Positions 1-13,656 of a stretch of DNA of 64,000 bases are shown piece after piece. This stretch comes from Castor canadensis (taxonomy: Eukaryota; Chordata; Mammalia; Rodentia; Castoridae). A model generated the notes under the pieces. That model did not search any database. It saw only the letters and a program-made list of their open reading frames with translations, and was not told where the DNA came from. Location of the stretch: positions 162,058,542 to 162,122,541 of the forward strand of contig NC_133392.1 in NCBI RefSeq assembly GCF_047511655.1, read 5' to 3'. The stretch's first letter is position 1; each line of letters opens with the position of its first letter. Position numbers and translations under genes: made by a program.

Positions 1-2597
1 GGAGACCACCCTACCCCCACGGCCCCAAGGTTGCAGCACAGGGGACTGGGCAGTGTGCCAGCATCAAGACTGGCCCAGCCTGTGCATACAAAGGTCCAGG
101 CAGGGCCACCTCCTGGGCCACCAACCTTCCAGAGGCCCAGGCCAGAGTAGCAGAAAGCACTGTGTTCCAGTGCACAGAGGTCCAACACAGCCTGGCATCT
201 TGGTACCCACAGAAACTGTAAGGGCCAGAATGCCAAAGTGGGCTGTAGAGTGTAGGTCAGGACCAGGGCCCATCGCTGTAATGCAGGACGCACTGGAATG
301 ATTCACAAAAACAAACTGTTTTCTGAACAAGGCTAGTGATCCCCACACAAGGAAGAGGAAGCCTACCTCTCTGCCACAAACCTCCTGGGGCCACCCACTG
401 TGGGGCTGCCCCTGGCACCACACCTGGCACAGAGAACTCCCTGATGTCACCACACAAGGGATGAAGAGCCGTCCCCATGTCAGCACACCAGCCTCTCAAG
501 AGTTCTGACTCCTCTGGTTACACTGTGCTGGATGAGGACCCTCAGCTCTAGCACATTCTAGAGGACAAGCCTGCTCCTTGCGGAGTGACACCCCCAACAT
601 GGCAAGGGAGACCTGACCTGCCTTATCTCTAAAAAGACGCCAAGAACTTCTGTCTCTGGGCAAAGACACGCACTGCGCAGTAAAACAGGCACCTCCCTGT
701 TAACCCGGCACAGGGCCTGCATGGGCCCTGCCAGGCAGCTGTCCACACAACTAGCCCTCCTCACAGTTGGGCCAGGGGCTCCCAGAGTGGGCCCCTGTTC
801 TCACTACAATTAGCAAAAACACCAGACTTTGCTAGCAGCAGCTTTCCTCCTAAGCACAGAAGCTGACAGTCAAGGAGACCATCGGGCAACAAGCAAGAAC
901 CCTACAGCCCAGCTCTGAGGAGCTGCAGCACCACAATGAAACGCCACAGTGTGGCAGGCAGTGTGGCCAGAGATGGTGAATGGGTGCCGCAGGGTACCCC
1001 CTGTGACACCTAAAGTGTTTCCGCCACTCCTCACCTAAATTGGTCAGCCAGCCTCTGGGTGATCACCTCACACAGTGTCCCCTACCACTATCATGTCATA
1101 CAGCTCAGAAGTTAGGAGGAGGTATAACCACACCAGAGCTGTGGCACCCAAGGCCCTCAAAGTCACCTCCTCCTGTGGGCCCATCCACAAGACACTCTCA
1201 CCTCCACCAGCTCCACCAGCTTTCCAAACCCTGGGGTCAGTGACTGATCTCTGCCGATCAGTGACAGCCAAGGTCACTGCCACACTGCCTTGACACATAC
1301 CACAGGGAGCTGTTCCCAAAAGGAGCTCCTTCCTTCCAAGTGGCCAGTGGACATTTCACCAGAAGTTGCAGCCAGCAAGGAGGCTGGGAAGAACATCCGT
1401 GCTCACAGCCCCAGCCCAGGGTCATATTCCAGGGCTGCCCAAATGCTTGACTGAAGCAGGGTCGAGGCTTCTCGAAGTCAGACATGAGAGGAGTGAGCCA
1501 GTTTCTTCAAAACACAAAACGGGCAGAGGAAAGACACCTCGAGAAGCTCTCCACTCCACCCAAAGCAGGCCTGGCACCCCAACCTATCCTTCCACAGCCC
1601 GGAGAGCAGAGCTACCAAAAGCCTTCAAGCAGCAGTCTTGGCTACACATCTCCACTGAGTGCTGACACCAGCACAGAGCTCAGGCCCAGGGGTGACTGAG
1701 ACCCCACCCAGCCCTGTGAGGCCATCAGCAAACTACACACCACCCCCCCCCAGGAGCTCCCATGGCCCTGGATAGCTGGGTGGGCATGGCTTCTTGCAGC
1801 CCATGTCGGTCACACCTCAACTTCCCCTGTCATTACTGAAGTCACAGCTCACACCTCTACTTCTCCAATCATTACTGAAGTCACAGCATTCTCAATCTCT
1901 TGAAGTCAAAAAAAAGGTATAATCAAGTTGCTTGAAATGCAAATGACAGGACAGAGTCTCGGCTGTCTCCCAGGATTGCCCAGACCTCGTTATGTTTCCA
2001 CCCAAACAAGAAGATGGCTCAAAAGAACAGGCCTTCCAAGCAAAGACCAGGGCAGCATGCAGGACGCACACTGAGGCTATCACGTGGCCAGGTGCACCAC
2101 TCCTCTGCAGGCCACAGGCCTGATCCACTCTGGCTCTGTGGGATTTTACTACCGACTCCAATCTCACTGAACACTCACCTCAATCTCAGGCTGGAGGACC
2201 CCAGGACAGCCTCCTGCAAGGCCCGCCTAGGAAAACAGGTGCGGACCCTGGAAATAGGGCTCCTGCAGTACTCCCTCGCTGGCACACAAAGCAGCACTAG
2301 ACACAGCTATGACTGCACCTTGCCACTGGGGAGGATGGGTGCTTCCAGAGGGTGTCCCAAGGTAACCTCATTAGGCCGCAAAGTGGCCAGTGCAGCACCT
2401 GGTCTAGGGGAGGGATCAGCCTCCAAGAGGTCAGGAAAGAGGTGGGGGTGACCTTGCTGGGCTGGTATGGACAAGGTGGCTTTTACCCATGGGATTCCCA
2501 GGGGGACTGACCAAAACCCACCAGAGACCACAGGGAGTGACCCAGCCTCACCCCCACAGCCCCTCCCAAGCCAGGCTCCTTTTCTCTTCCTCTCCCA

Positions 2598-2700
2598 GAT
2601 CTCAAGGAAGTAATCTAGCCTTGGTGTTTTGACTCAAAACAAAGAAACTTTTTAAAACATTTCGGTTGAAACTTGCATAATTCCTCCAGTGGAGAAGCCC
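2598..2700. promoter_or_regulatory. AT-rich island in SKI intron 1, possible conserved element
   Basis: About 100 bases of mixed A/T-rich sequence (around AAAACAAAGAAAC and TTTAAAACATTTCGG) interrupt a GC-rich surround. It is neither a simple repeat nor a repeat family I recognise. A regulatory role is inferred only from its composition and its place in intron 1 of a developmental regulator. Confidence 0.25.
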
Positions 2701-4224
2701 TCCCTCAACTTTCGCAATCCTTAGAAAGAGACACACTATTGCCACAGAGTCCAGCCACGGCCACAGCCACCTCCCGCCAGACGGCGGCCCCGGAACCACG
2801 GTCTCCTTCTGGGCCGGGGCACCCCCCACACCCATTCCGGGCGGGGCTCGGCTCACACTTCGCCCAGACTTCCTCCAGCTCGACATCCTGTCTGCCCTGT
2901 GCTCCAGTTCAGACAGACATTACACAAAACCAGCTGCAGGGGAGGCTGGGAAACCAGGCGCTGCAGTCAATGACCTTACCCCTCAGCTGCCGTGCAGGCA
3001 GCCAGGGCAGAGGTGAGGGCTACCCAGCAATCCCACTCCCCCTAAATGGTGAGGACCCAAACCAGTACCCAGAGGGGTCCTGGAAACTGGCAGTCCAGGT
3101 GAAATGAAGGATGGCACCTGGAGAAGAGCCTGCAGGGCTGGACAGGGCACCCATAGGAGCAGGCAGAGCCACGGCTTGCACAGGACCTAGCACCAGCTCT
3201 TAAGCTGCTGTCCTCCCCCAACCAGAACACTGAGGCCCTCACCCTGGGGGCCAGACCAGCCTGCAGAATCTGCCTTCTGCAGGACTCTTTGCCCTAGTCA
3301 GAGCACAGTGGAGCCCACTATGCCACATTAGGCACTGGGGGGGGGGACCACCACTGAATCCCAAGGAGGCCTGCACAGAACCACTCCCAGGTGGTTCTTC
3401 AAAGAAGCCAGTGGACAAAGGACAACCGGCACTTGGAAGCACCACCGCCCAGACCCGAGGGCGTGCAGGTGAGCGCAGCCCCAAACACTCACAGCCCCAG
3501 CGGCGGGGGCAGCTCCCAGCGTCCTGATGTGGTTCCAGCTAGATGTGGCAATCCTCACTCCAGAGGGCACCTGAGTCCAGAGCCCCTACCTCAGGCCTCT
3601 GCAGCCAAAAGCTGTCACAGGCCCCAAAACACAGTCCAAGGGCTCAGTGCTCTCCGAGGCTGACCACTTGGCCGGGTATCCAGTTGAGAAACATGACCTC
3701 TAGCCTATCGGTCCAATGTGAGGAATTCAGACAATCCACACCAACAGACATCAGCCAGAGTCCTCTAACTTGCACGTGGACCCACAGAGACAACAGCAGT
3801 ACGGCCTGAGACACCCTCTAAGAAGTCAGGCACTGAAGGACAGAGTGATAATCTAAGACAGGAGATGTTCAGAACCCCAGGCACACAGCAGCCAGCCCTG
3901 CAGCACCCTGACGCCAGTCTGCCAGGGAGGCCCCTGGTTACCAGCATGACATCCGGTGGGAAAGGAGGTACCCCAGGCAGTAGGCCAAGCAGCAGCTTAA
4001 ACTGACACTGTCCCTCTTCCTTGTGGACAGTCAGCAACCTATGCTAATGGAGTGAGTTTCTGTGTGAGTCCAGCAGCTATTTGGCCAAGAGGAGGGGAAG
4101 GAGGCAACCAGGCAGAAGACAGCTCAGGGAAGGCTCACAGACTCCCATACACTTTGTCTTGCCACAGGAAAATGATCCATCCCAACCCCACCCTTAAGAC
4201 ACGACACCCAGATCAATAAAGCTT

Positions 4225-4335
4225 TGGCCTCTAGTTTACATAGAAAAGGGAGGCACAGAGAGGTTAAGCAACTTGCTCAAGCCACACAGCCAGTGAGGGA
4301 CAGAGTGGGAATGGGAGACCAACCCCTTGAGGTCC
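4225..4335 (+). mobile_element. MIR SINE fragment
   Basis: The core 'gaggcacagagaggttaagcaacttgc' region followed by 'cacacagccagtgaggg' matches the conserved centre and 3' part of the ancient mammalian MIR element. It is the only interspersed repeat I recognise in the SKI intron segment. Confidence 0.8.
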
Positions 4336-4598
4336 CACAACAGGACTGGCTCACCGCAAAACAGCCACCAACGACGGCAGCCATGGGGGGAAGGGGTCCC
4401 TGGGAGTGACTCCTGAAGCACCCGGGAAGCCTGTGTGTTCTTCCAAGTGACATCAACAATAGAGAGTAGTGGATATTTCCTCTGCACCCTATGGAATTAG
4501 GGGAGCATCACCCAGGAAGACCACCAGCCTTCGCAGTGTCACACATGGCACGCCCAGGCGCAGGCATAGCTGCCTGGGTTTTCAGGCTCAAAGATGAA

Positions 4599-4624
4599 AC
4601 ACACACACACACACACACACACAC
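4599..4624. repeat. (AC)13 microsatellite
   Basis: Uninterrupted AC dinucleotides, 26 bases, inside SKI intron 1. Confidence 0.98.
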
Positions 4625-4871
4625 TCCTGAACACAGGAACCACAACCCACTTTGGCCAAGACACCACAAAGCAGGGCACCAGGAAAATCATGGGCCTCCT
4701 CCATCTCCCCCATAAAGGGTATGGAGAGGCAACCCAGCCCCATGCTGGCAGAAGAGCTGCCTCCCGGCCTCCCCACCTCCCACAATCCCCAAGGCATTTC
4801 AGCTCCCATCCAGTTAGCAGAGCCCAAAGGCCTGCAGAGAGCTGCAGCCCCTGAAAAGAGTTCCAGAACAT

Positions 4872-4975
4872 TCTTTGTTCCTCCTGCCCTCCTCAGTAGA
4901 TCTAAGATATTAAAATAAGCTACAAAGGAAGTAAAGAAATCAAAACACCTCTGTGAATAAGCTGTCAAGAGGTGA
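4872..4975. promoter_or_regulatory. AT-rich island in SKI intron 1, possible conserved element
   Basis: A non-repetitive block includes AGATATTAAAATAAG, ACAAAGG (SOX/TCF-like) and GTAAAGAAATC (forkhead-like) within otherwise GC-rich intron. The binding-site readings are visual motif matches only. Conservation was not tested. Confidence 0.25.
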
Positions 4976-6177
4976 CTGGGAAGAGTCAACAGAGGGGACC
5001 TCCCAGGTCTCTCCCAGGACAAGTGGGGTCAGTGCAGCTATAGAATCCATGGCCATTTTACCTGACAGCCTCTCTCCACGTGGCAACCCAGCGTGTGCAC
5101 ATACAAGCACATGGCTGTCCTAGGAGGACTTATAGGAAACTACACGGTCAGAACTCCCAACTGCAGGGTCATGGAGCCCCAGAACAGTGACACGGAGGGG
5201 GAACAGCAGCCCTGAAGGAGGGCAGAGCCAGGCCACACAGGCTGAGGGCACCGCACAAGGGGAGACAGCTCTCTGGTCCTCACTAGGAAAGCACATGGGA
5301 GCTGGAAAATGCAGAAACCCAGGCCACGGCCACACTGCCAGGGCAGGGCTTACAGACCAGGGTGGCTCATTCAGCATTCACTTGGAGAGTTTCTTTTAAG
5401 TTACTCAATGAGGTATCAGAGCACTGCCAGGACAGCAGCTACAAACCAAATGAAATGACCCTCACAGAGTCTGGCCTGGCCTCCTCTCATGACCGTGGTA
5501 CCTGGCACCCTCTAAGCCTGCAGTGCCTGGGCCTGCCCTGAGCCTGCGGACACTCGCACTCAGAACCAGGGCTCACTGTAAGGGAAGGAGAAGACAGCAG
5601 CCTGCTCCATTTGCTCAGCAGCAGCTGGGACAAAGGGACCCTGCTAGCCCTGCAGAGCCCAGGAAGACAGAAAGACCACAAACACACACATGACCCAGAG
5701 TCGACAAAAACAAACACAGACACACCCTGCTCAGACAAGATCCTCTGCGCCTGCTCTGGAGATAAGGGACCCAGCGGCTTGGGCCTTGGCCAGTCCTCCA
5801 GTCCCCCAGTGCCTAAGCCACCACCACTGCTACACAGTGGATTCCTCGAGCCGTAAGAGCTGGGGAGGGAACACCACCCCAAATGGAAAGGCCCCGCTGG
5901 CAGGGGAGTGCCCACAGCAAACTCCTCACCCAAAATAAAAGGTACCAGCCTGATGGATCTGTCGCCAGCCTCCCCACAACAGGGCTGCAGTCAGCTGCAC
6001 CTGGCCGCGGGCCTGGCTGGCCAGAGCAGACACCACACCACAGAACCCACAGGCACACAGGCCCAGCACACTCGGCAGCCCCCACAGGAGGCGGCGGTCC
6101 CTCTTCACAGCCCCTCCCCCACAACTCTGACACTCCGCTGGAGGGGCGCCCAGAGAAAACCGGGCTGCAGCATCTAT

Positions 6178-6345
6178 TCACAGATTTAGAAAAAAAAAGT
6201 TTGATGCAATAGCTGAATTAATTAGGCCTCCCAAGAATAGCTGAGCCAATGCAGCATTCTGTGTGTGCAATTTAATAAGCCTGGATATTTAAAAGAAAAG
6301 TTACTGGGACGTGTGCAAAAAAGAAAGTTCCCCTGGACCTCAGGG
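6178..6345. promoter_or_regulatory. AT-rich, homeobox-type motif island in SKI intron 1
   Basis: This contains a TTAATTA core near 6215-6222, CAATTTAATAAG, GATATTTAAAAG and GATGCAAT within about 130 bases, about 0.9 kb into the intron from the donor. It is neither a simple repeat nor a recognised transposon. TAAT-core motifs are typical of developmental enhancers, so an intronic enhancer is a reasonable inference, but no conservation or functional evidence is available here. Confidence 0.35.
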
Positions 6346-7037
6346 AATGGTTTCAGCACCTAGTGGCCCAGGAGCTGCCCAAGGCAGATCCCCCAGAGCC
6401 TCCATGCAAACAGGGCCTGAGCCAGCAGCCCTTCCACAACAAACCCTTTTGCGTTTCAGCCAGCAAGGGGGAAAAGGAAATGGGCGAGCCCAAAACAAAC
6501 TGCAGATCGTCAGCAACTCTTAACACCCAAGGCTTCAGGGCCATAGACCAGGCCAAGGGACAATGATCCCACACAAGCGACTCAGGGATTCACTTCCTGG
6601 CAGGCCCAGGGAGATGGGAGAGCAAAAGTTGCCAAGTCTGAACCAGGCCACCTGGGACACTTTTGTGTCTGTGTCTCCAGACTTCAAGGCACAAAACAGG
6701 GGAACTGGTAATCAAACTAGTCTGTCTTCTGGGGACCAAGGACAGGCACCCCTGTCAGTGAGTCTGGAAGGCTTCTGGGTTAAGGGCAGCAACCTTCCGC
6801 CCCACCTCCGTCTGGACCCCTCGTAGTGGGGGAGGATAAGGGCAGGTGGAACCTGGACCTAAGGTTCACAGCCTGGGCCCTGACGATCTAACTGCCCGAA
6901 GCTTGTGACAGTCTTCTTTGACCAGTCACAGCCTGGCCTATCTGGGCAATGGCTATAAGGGAGGCCCTGGCCTCCTGTGCCAGCACCCCCTCCACTTCAC
7001 TGACTCTCCTTTCCCAAGCAGGATGGCCTTTCTTCTA

Positions 7038-8879
<1,842 letters not shown>

Positions 8880-9083
8880 TCAGAGCGCGGCGGCGGCAGC
8901 GCGGGGTTCGGCGCGCTCCGCGCACATCCTCCCGGCGGCTCGCTCCGGCTCGGACTGAGCGCCCGGCGCTGAGCTCACGCCGCCGCGCGCAACCCCGCCC
9001 CGCGCCGCTCCGCCCCGTCCGCTCCGGCCCCGCCCCCCGCGCTGTTTGTTGCTGTGCGTCCGCCTCAGCCAGAGCGCCAGCCA

Positions 9084-9091
9084 GGAATGTG
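9084..9091 (-). promoter_or_regulatory. TEAD/M-CAT motif in the SKI promoter
   Basis: GGAATGTG on the plus strand is CACATTCC in SKI sense, a perfect TEAD-type M-CAT core, in a less GC-rich patch (about 9043-9110) of the island. This is a motif match only. Confidence 0.35.
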
Positions 9092-9139
9092 ACCCGCTCC
9101 GGGCCGGCTCTTCCAGGAACGCGCGCTCCCCCTCCTGAG

Positions 9140-9300
9140 CTCGGGCCCGCTCGTCGGCGCTCGGCTCCGCCCGGCCCGGACTCGGCCAAGTTCGGCTCCG
9201 CCCGCCTAGGCCTCGACTCTGTTCGACTCCGCTCGGGCGCGCCCGCCCGGAGCTCGGCCCCACTCGGCTCGGTCGGCCCCGCTCGACCCCGCCCTCCAAG
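9140..9300. repeat. Degenerate CGGCTCCGC-type decamer array
   Basis: Units resembling TCGGCTCCGCCC recur with variations (ctcggctccgcccgg, ttcggctccgcccg, ttcgactccgctcggg, ctcggccccactcgg). They look like a decayed short tandem array that supplies repeated GC boxes in the SKI promoter. Confidence 0.5.
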
Positions 9301-9308
9301 GGCCGCTG

Positions 9309-9347
9309 GCGGAGGCGGAGGCGGCGGAGGCGGCGGCGGCGGCGGCG
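9309..9347. repeat. (GGC/GGA)n trinucleotide repeat
   Basis: Imperfect GGAGGC followed by seven or so GGC units in the CpG island upstream of SKI. Such CGG tracts in promoters or 5' UTRs are often length-polymorphic. Confidence 0.9.
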
Positions 9348-9700
9348 CCCGGGGCCCCCCTTCCGGCCGAGGCCACTTCCTGCGCGGCTGGGAAGGCGCC
9401 CGTCCCGCCGCCGTCGCCGCCCCGGGGCCCCGAAACCCACAGGGCCCCCGCCATAACCGCAGACCAGCTAAGGGGCGGTCAGCGGCCGATCTGCGCGGCT
9501 GCCACCGCACGACCCGGGGTCGCCGTTCCACCGAGACGCCACGACACACACCCCGGGTCTCCACGTGACAGGCACGCCCCGACACACCCCGGGGTCCCCA
9601 CAGAACGGGGCCGCTCCGAAACAGGCCCCTGAACGACGGGGACGTCTCGCGGCACACCTCGAGGGCGAGGCTCCAAAGCACATCCTGGGTTTCCACGTAC

Positions 9701-12657
9701 TGCAGGGATGGCACTTAACACAGAGGTCCCCACACGAGGTCCCCACACCGTGATTTGAGATCCAGCCTAGGATAGGATGCCACATCGGACAAAGTGGGGA
9801 TACTGCACACCCTGGATTGCAGCACCCAGGGACACCACAGTGTGACCTGAAGATGCCAGGATGCAGAGGAGGCACAGCTACTTCCCAGCGCACCGTGATT
9901 GCGGGCAACATGGACCACCCTGTGACCCTGCCATCTGCCAAGCAGAGGCTCTTGTCCCACGTTCCAACACAGGAGGCAGGGGTTTGGGGACAGGCCCTAC
10001 TGTGAGGAACCATGATCCCTCTCCAGCAGTCACTGCTCCTCTCTGAGCTGCCCACTGGCCAGTCACCTCCAGGGCCAGCCTGAGGAACTTGGTCCCTACA
10101 TGTTTCAGGGTGGAAGCTGGTGTGACCTTTTACTCTGCAGCCTCCAGGGCCAGGAACTGCTTCTACATCTGTCCATCAGGCATCCAGGTTATGGCCACAG
10201 TAAGACCCACTGTCTGTCCCTCCACACAGTGGCTACCCTGGGAGAGAGACAAGCCAGACATGGCTAGGAGGTGGCCAAAAGTAGGACAGTTTGGCAAGGT
10301 GGCTCCCACAGGAGGCAGCATACAGCAGAAGCCTGGCCTAGGGACTCAGAATTGGGGGACAGCTCTGGCTGTGTTCAACTTGAGGCCAAAGGACAGTCTA
10401 ACTAAATCAGACAATGGTGCCCGGACACTAGGACACAAGTGGGAGAGGCCCTAGTGCTAGGTTGCGAACCAAAACCTCTCACCTTCAGTTTGTGAACTTC
10501 TCACTTCTGGGGAAAGGCTGGAACAGACCCCAAAGCAGCACACCTAGACACAACTTCTGTCTGGGGGCTGGCTAGGCACCTCTCTGAAAGCCTCAGCTGC
10601 CCCTGCCACAAGGGAAGGTGTGGGGAGAGGCAGCCAGGACCAGCTGGTGACACCAAGGCAAAATTCTGTGTTTGAAAACTAGGTTGTTCCCTACTGTGGA
10701 CTTGTGAGCCCACTAGGGACCTATGAGCTCACTTCAAGTTCTTTCATTGGCATACCAGTACCCTGTGGGACTGTCCTTCCTTGTCATCACAGTTCCTGCT
10801 CCTGTTTACGCATCCCCACTGCAAGGCATCTCTTCTGCTCAAATATAAGAAAGCTGGTGAGAAGACTGTTTCCTTAAAGGGATTTTTAAAGAAACAAACA
10901 AACAAAAAAGACTTACTATACTCTCCACCCACATTTAGGCCCAAAACAAGTTAATGTCGAGGAATTCACTCCCTTCCATCTGGATTTGAATCCTACAAAA
11001 CTCAGGCAAACTGTAATCCGAAGGAGGCTAGAGACCTTAGAGCTTCTGGAATGTTTCTCCAACCAAGCAAGGAATTCCTCTAGCTCTTTTGCCCAAGCGG
11101 TGGCCTGGGTGGGCAGGACCGCCTCACATTGCTGTGTCTAGTGCACCTGGCTCTGCAGGGTCCAAGCCAGGGGCCAGCACTGTCCCCAAGCTGCAGAACC
11201 CAGTCAAGCAGCCATGGGCAGAGAGAAAGGTGAAGGTACTGGACCCAGGAGGGATTGTGGGAAGGGGACAAGGGCCCCAAGAAGCAAGAAGGTCTTGGTC
11301 TCACCTCTAAAGCCACTTCTACATTCAGTGGACTCTGAGGTCACCTCCTTCAAGTTGATGGAGTTTCCTGAGCAGCCCAACCCACCAAGGGTCAGAGCAG
11401 CTGTGACAGGCAGAGCTAACAGGGGCCTGCTTTCTCCCTGAACCCAGTGTGTGTGTGGGGGGGGGTGGGCACAGGGGTAGGGGGAGTCCTACGTGGTAGC
11501 CTTCCTCCCCCTGACCCTTCCGACTGGTACTCTGGTCCATCATCCACTCATGCTACAAGCCAGGCCACCCTGCAGGGAGAGGAGGACCACAGGCACAGCT
11601 ATGTCAAGGTGGGGTGAGGTTGGATACCATCACTGAGGAACCCCAGCATGTAGTGGAGACGGGGACCTCACTGCACCAGACCTTCCCAGTTCACTGCCTG
11701 GCCCTGGCCCTGGCCCATGGCAGGCATGGACAGCTGGTAGTACACTTGTTCCCTCTTCCACAGGCACTTGTTGATCTCCCACCAGGGCAGGTATGAGCTA
11801 GGGCTAGGTCCAGCAGGCCCGTGTGGCTTCAGTTCTTGTATGAGAGGCAGGCAGTAGAGCAACAGACCCTCCTGGACAGGAAAAGCTCATCCAGGTCCTG
11901 AGGACACTACTAGGCGCTTTCAGCAGGGCAGACCTCCCTGGGGGCTGACCTGGGAGTTGACACCCCAAGCCTGAAGAGTCAGCAGGTACAAGACGGATTG
12001 ACAGCACCTCAAAGCCAGATAAGGCAGTGCTGTTGGCAAAACGGCACCCTATTTTCAAAAGGGGCTCAGGCCCAGCTGGGTCAGTGCTGTGGGAGGGTCA
12101 GGCCAGCATCCCCATGGAAGGATTTCTTCCTGCCATGAACCAGTATGCCCCTACAGACTCTGCACCCCACCCCTCCTTGGGACGTGGAAGGAAGAGCCAG
12201 TAACAGCTAGGCACAAACTGCCATTGTCAGGAAAGTGTGAAGTTATGATTTCAAAACTTACTCCACTAACCCGAGCTCAAGTGAAAGACCTTTGTCTAAG
12301 TTTGGATTCCACCAAAAACAGATCCTTGGGCAGAGATTTGAGTGCAAGTAACTTATCTGGGATGCGCTCCCAGGAGGCCCAGGTAGGGTCAAGGAATTGA
12401 GGGAGGAAAAGGAAGCCAGGGTCCAGGAAATGCAGAGAAAAGCTCTTATCTCAGTGGATGTCTGCAGCTGCAGCCAGCTCAGAGCCATCCCCAGAGGAAA
12501 GCTACCCCCAGAGGGCAGCCCTGAGCAAGAGGCCAGAGCCCCAGGGGGTAGGGGACACAGGCAGGAGCAAGGACACTGCTTCTGCATGGGGACTGTGTGA
12601 AGGGTAACCAGGACCAGGCTTCTCACTGTGAGAAATGAACGTTGAAAATACGGAGGG
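9701..12657. other. SKI-FAAP20 intergenic, proximal part
   Basis: This is ordinary unique-looking sequence with no gene or young repeat that I can support. A short G-run (11451-11468, after TGTGTGTG) and a minus-strand open frame at 11668-11862 were inspected. The frame ends in plausible-looking protein but has no recognised family, so it is left uncalled. Confidence 0.5.
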
Positions 12658-12750
12658 TGGGACTGGTGGCAAGGCTCAAGTGGTAGAGTGCCTGCCTAGC
12701 AAGCACAAGTCTCTGAACTCAGACTCCAGTACTGCAAAAAACCAAAAACC
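12658..12750 (+). mobile_element. tRNA-derived SINE monomer
   Basis: Box A-like GGCTCAAGTGGTAGAGTGCC is followed by a degraded box B (tctgaactcagactccag) and an A-rich tail. Confidence 0.85.
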
Positions 12751-12800
12751 AGAAGGTACAATGCCCAGTGACCCCAGTAGTGCAAATATACATGGAGAGG

Positions 12801-13116
12801 GCTGGGTGTGGTGGCTCACATCTATAATCCATACTACTCAGAAGGCAGAGATCAGGAAGAAGTGATTCGAGGCCAGCTTCAGTACAAATTAGCAAGACCC
12901 CCATCTCAACAAACAAGCCAGGCAATAGTAGTGTAAGCCCAGCTATGCAGGAGGCTGTAGGTAGGAAGATCTGAGACCAATCCTGGCCAAAAACGTGAGA
13001 CCTACCTGAAAAATAGCAAAATAAATAACTGAAGTAAAATGGGCTAGAGGTCCAGGTGGTAAAGTGCTTGCCTGGCATACGCAAGGTCATGACTTCCAAA
13101 CCCGTGTAATAAATAT
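12801..13116 (+). mobile_element. Composite SINE: two 7SL/B1-like units plus a tRNA-like unit
   Basis: A first Alu/B1-like head (gctgggtgtggtggctcac) and a second degenerate left-type unit (agccaggcaatagtagtgtaagcccagc) are followed by a tRNA-like unit (ggtccaggtggtaaagtgcttgcc). AAATATACA occurs on both flanks, a candidate target-site duplication. An AT dinucleotide-rich tail follows to about 13160. Confidence 0.75.
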
Positions 13117-13453
13117 ACACATTCATATTATTTACGTATATTTCTAGTATATATATATGAAAAGGAGGAAAGGAATCATGCACTGTTGGATCAGAATTCA
13201 CAATACCTGTGTGACCTCAGGTAAATATTCATAAACAAGACTACAGATGTAAAAGTCACTGCTAGCTCTGTCAGCTGGAGGAGCAAACAGAGCAACAGTG
13301 AGCACACCAAAAGGGAAGGGTTCCAAGAATGACAGACCCATGGGGCGGACACAGAGCTGGCTTGCAGGGACTCCCTGGCTAGATCCGACACAACAGTGAT
13401 AGCAGCAGATAGTAATGACAATGATGGATGGTGCTCATAGAATAAAATAGGAA

Positions 13454-13640
13454 ACCACCAGGTGTGGTCCCATACACCTGTAATCCCAGCTATCAGGAGT
13501 TGGAGGTAGGAGGATCATTGTCTGTGGATGGCCTGGGCAAAAGCTAGAGACTGTACCTAAAGACACATGGAAGCTTAAAGGACTGGGGGGTGTGACTCAA
13601 ATGATAGGGTACTTGCCTAGCACATGCAAGCCCTGGGGAT
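13454..13640 (+). mobile_element. B1/tRNA dimeric SINE with perfect target-site duplication
   Basis: The 7SL-like left unit (ggtgtggtcccatacacctgtaatcccagc) and the tRNA-like right unit (ggtgtgactcaaatgatagggtacttgcc) are bounded by an identical 16-mer, TAGAATAAAATAGGAA, at 13438-13453 and 13641-13656. That proves insertion by retrotransposition. Confidence 0.92.
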
Positions 13641-13656
13641 TAGAATAAAATAGGAA

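Noticed and set aside
11668-11862. Minus-strand 64-codon frame with WWEINKCLWKREQVYYQL
   Set aside because: Protein-like composition suggested a pseudogene fragment, but adjoining frames give no consistent longer homology and I cannot name a parent.
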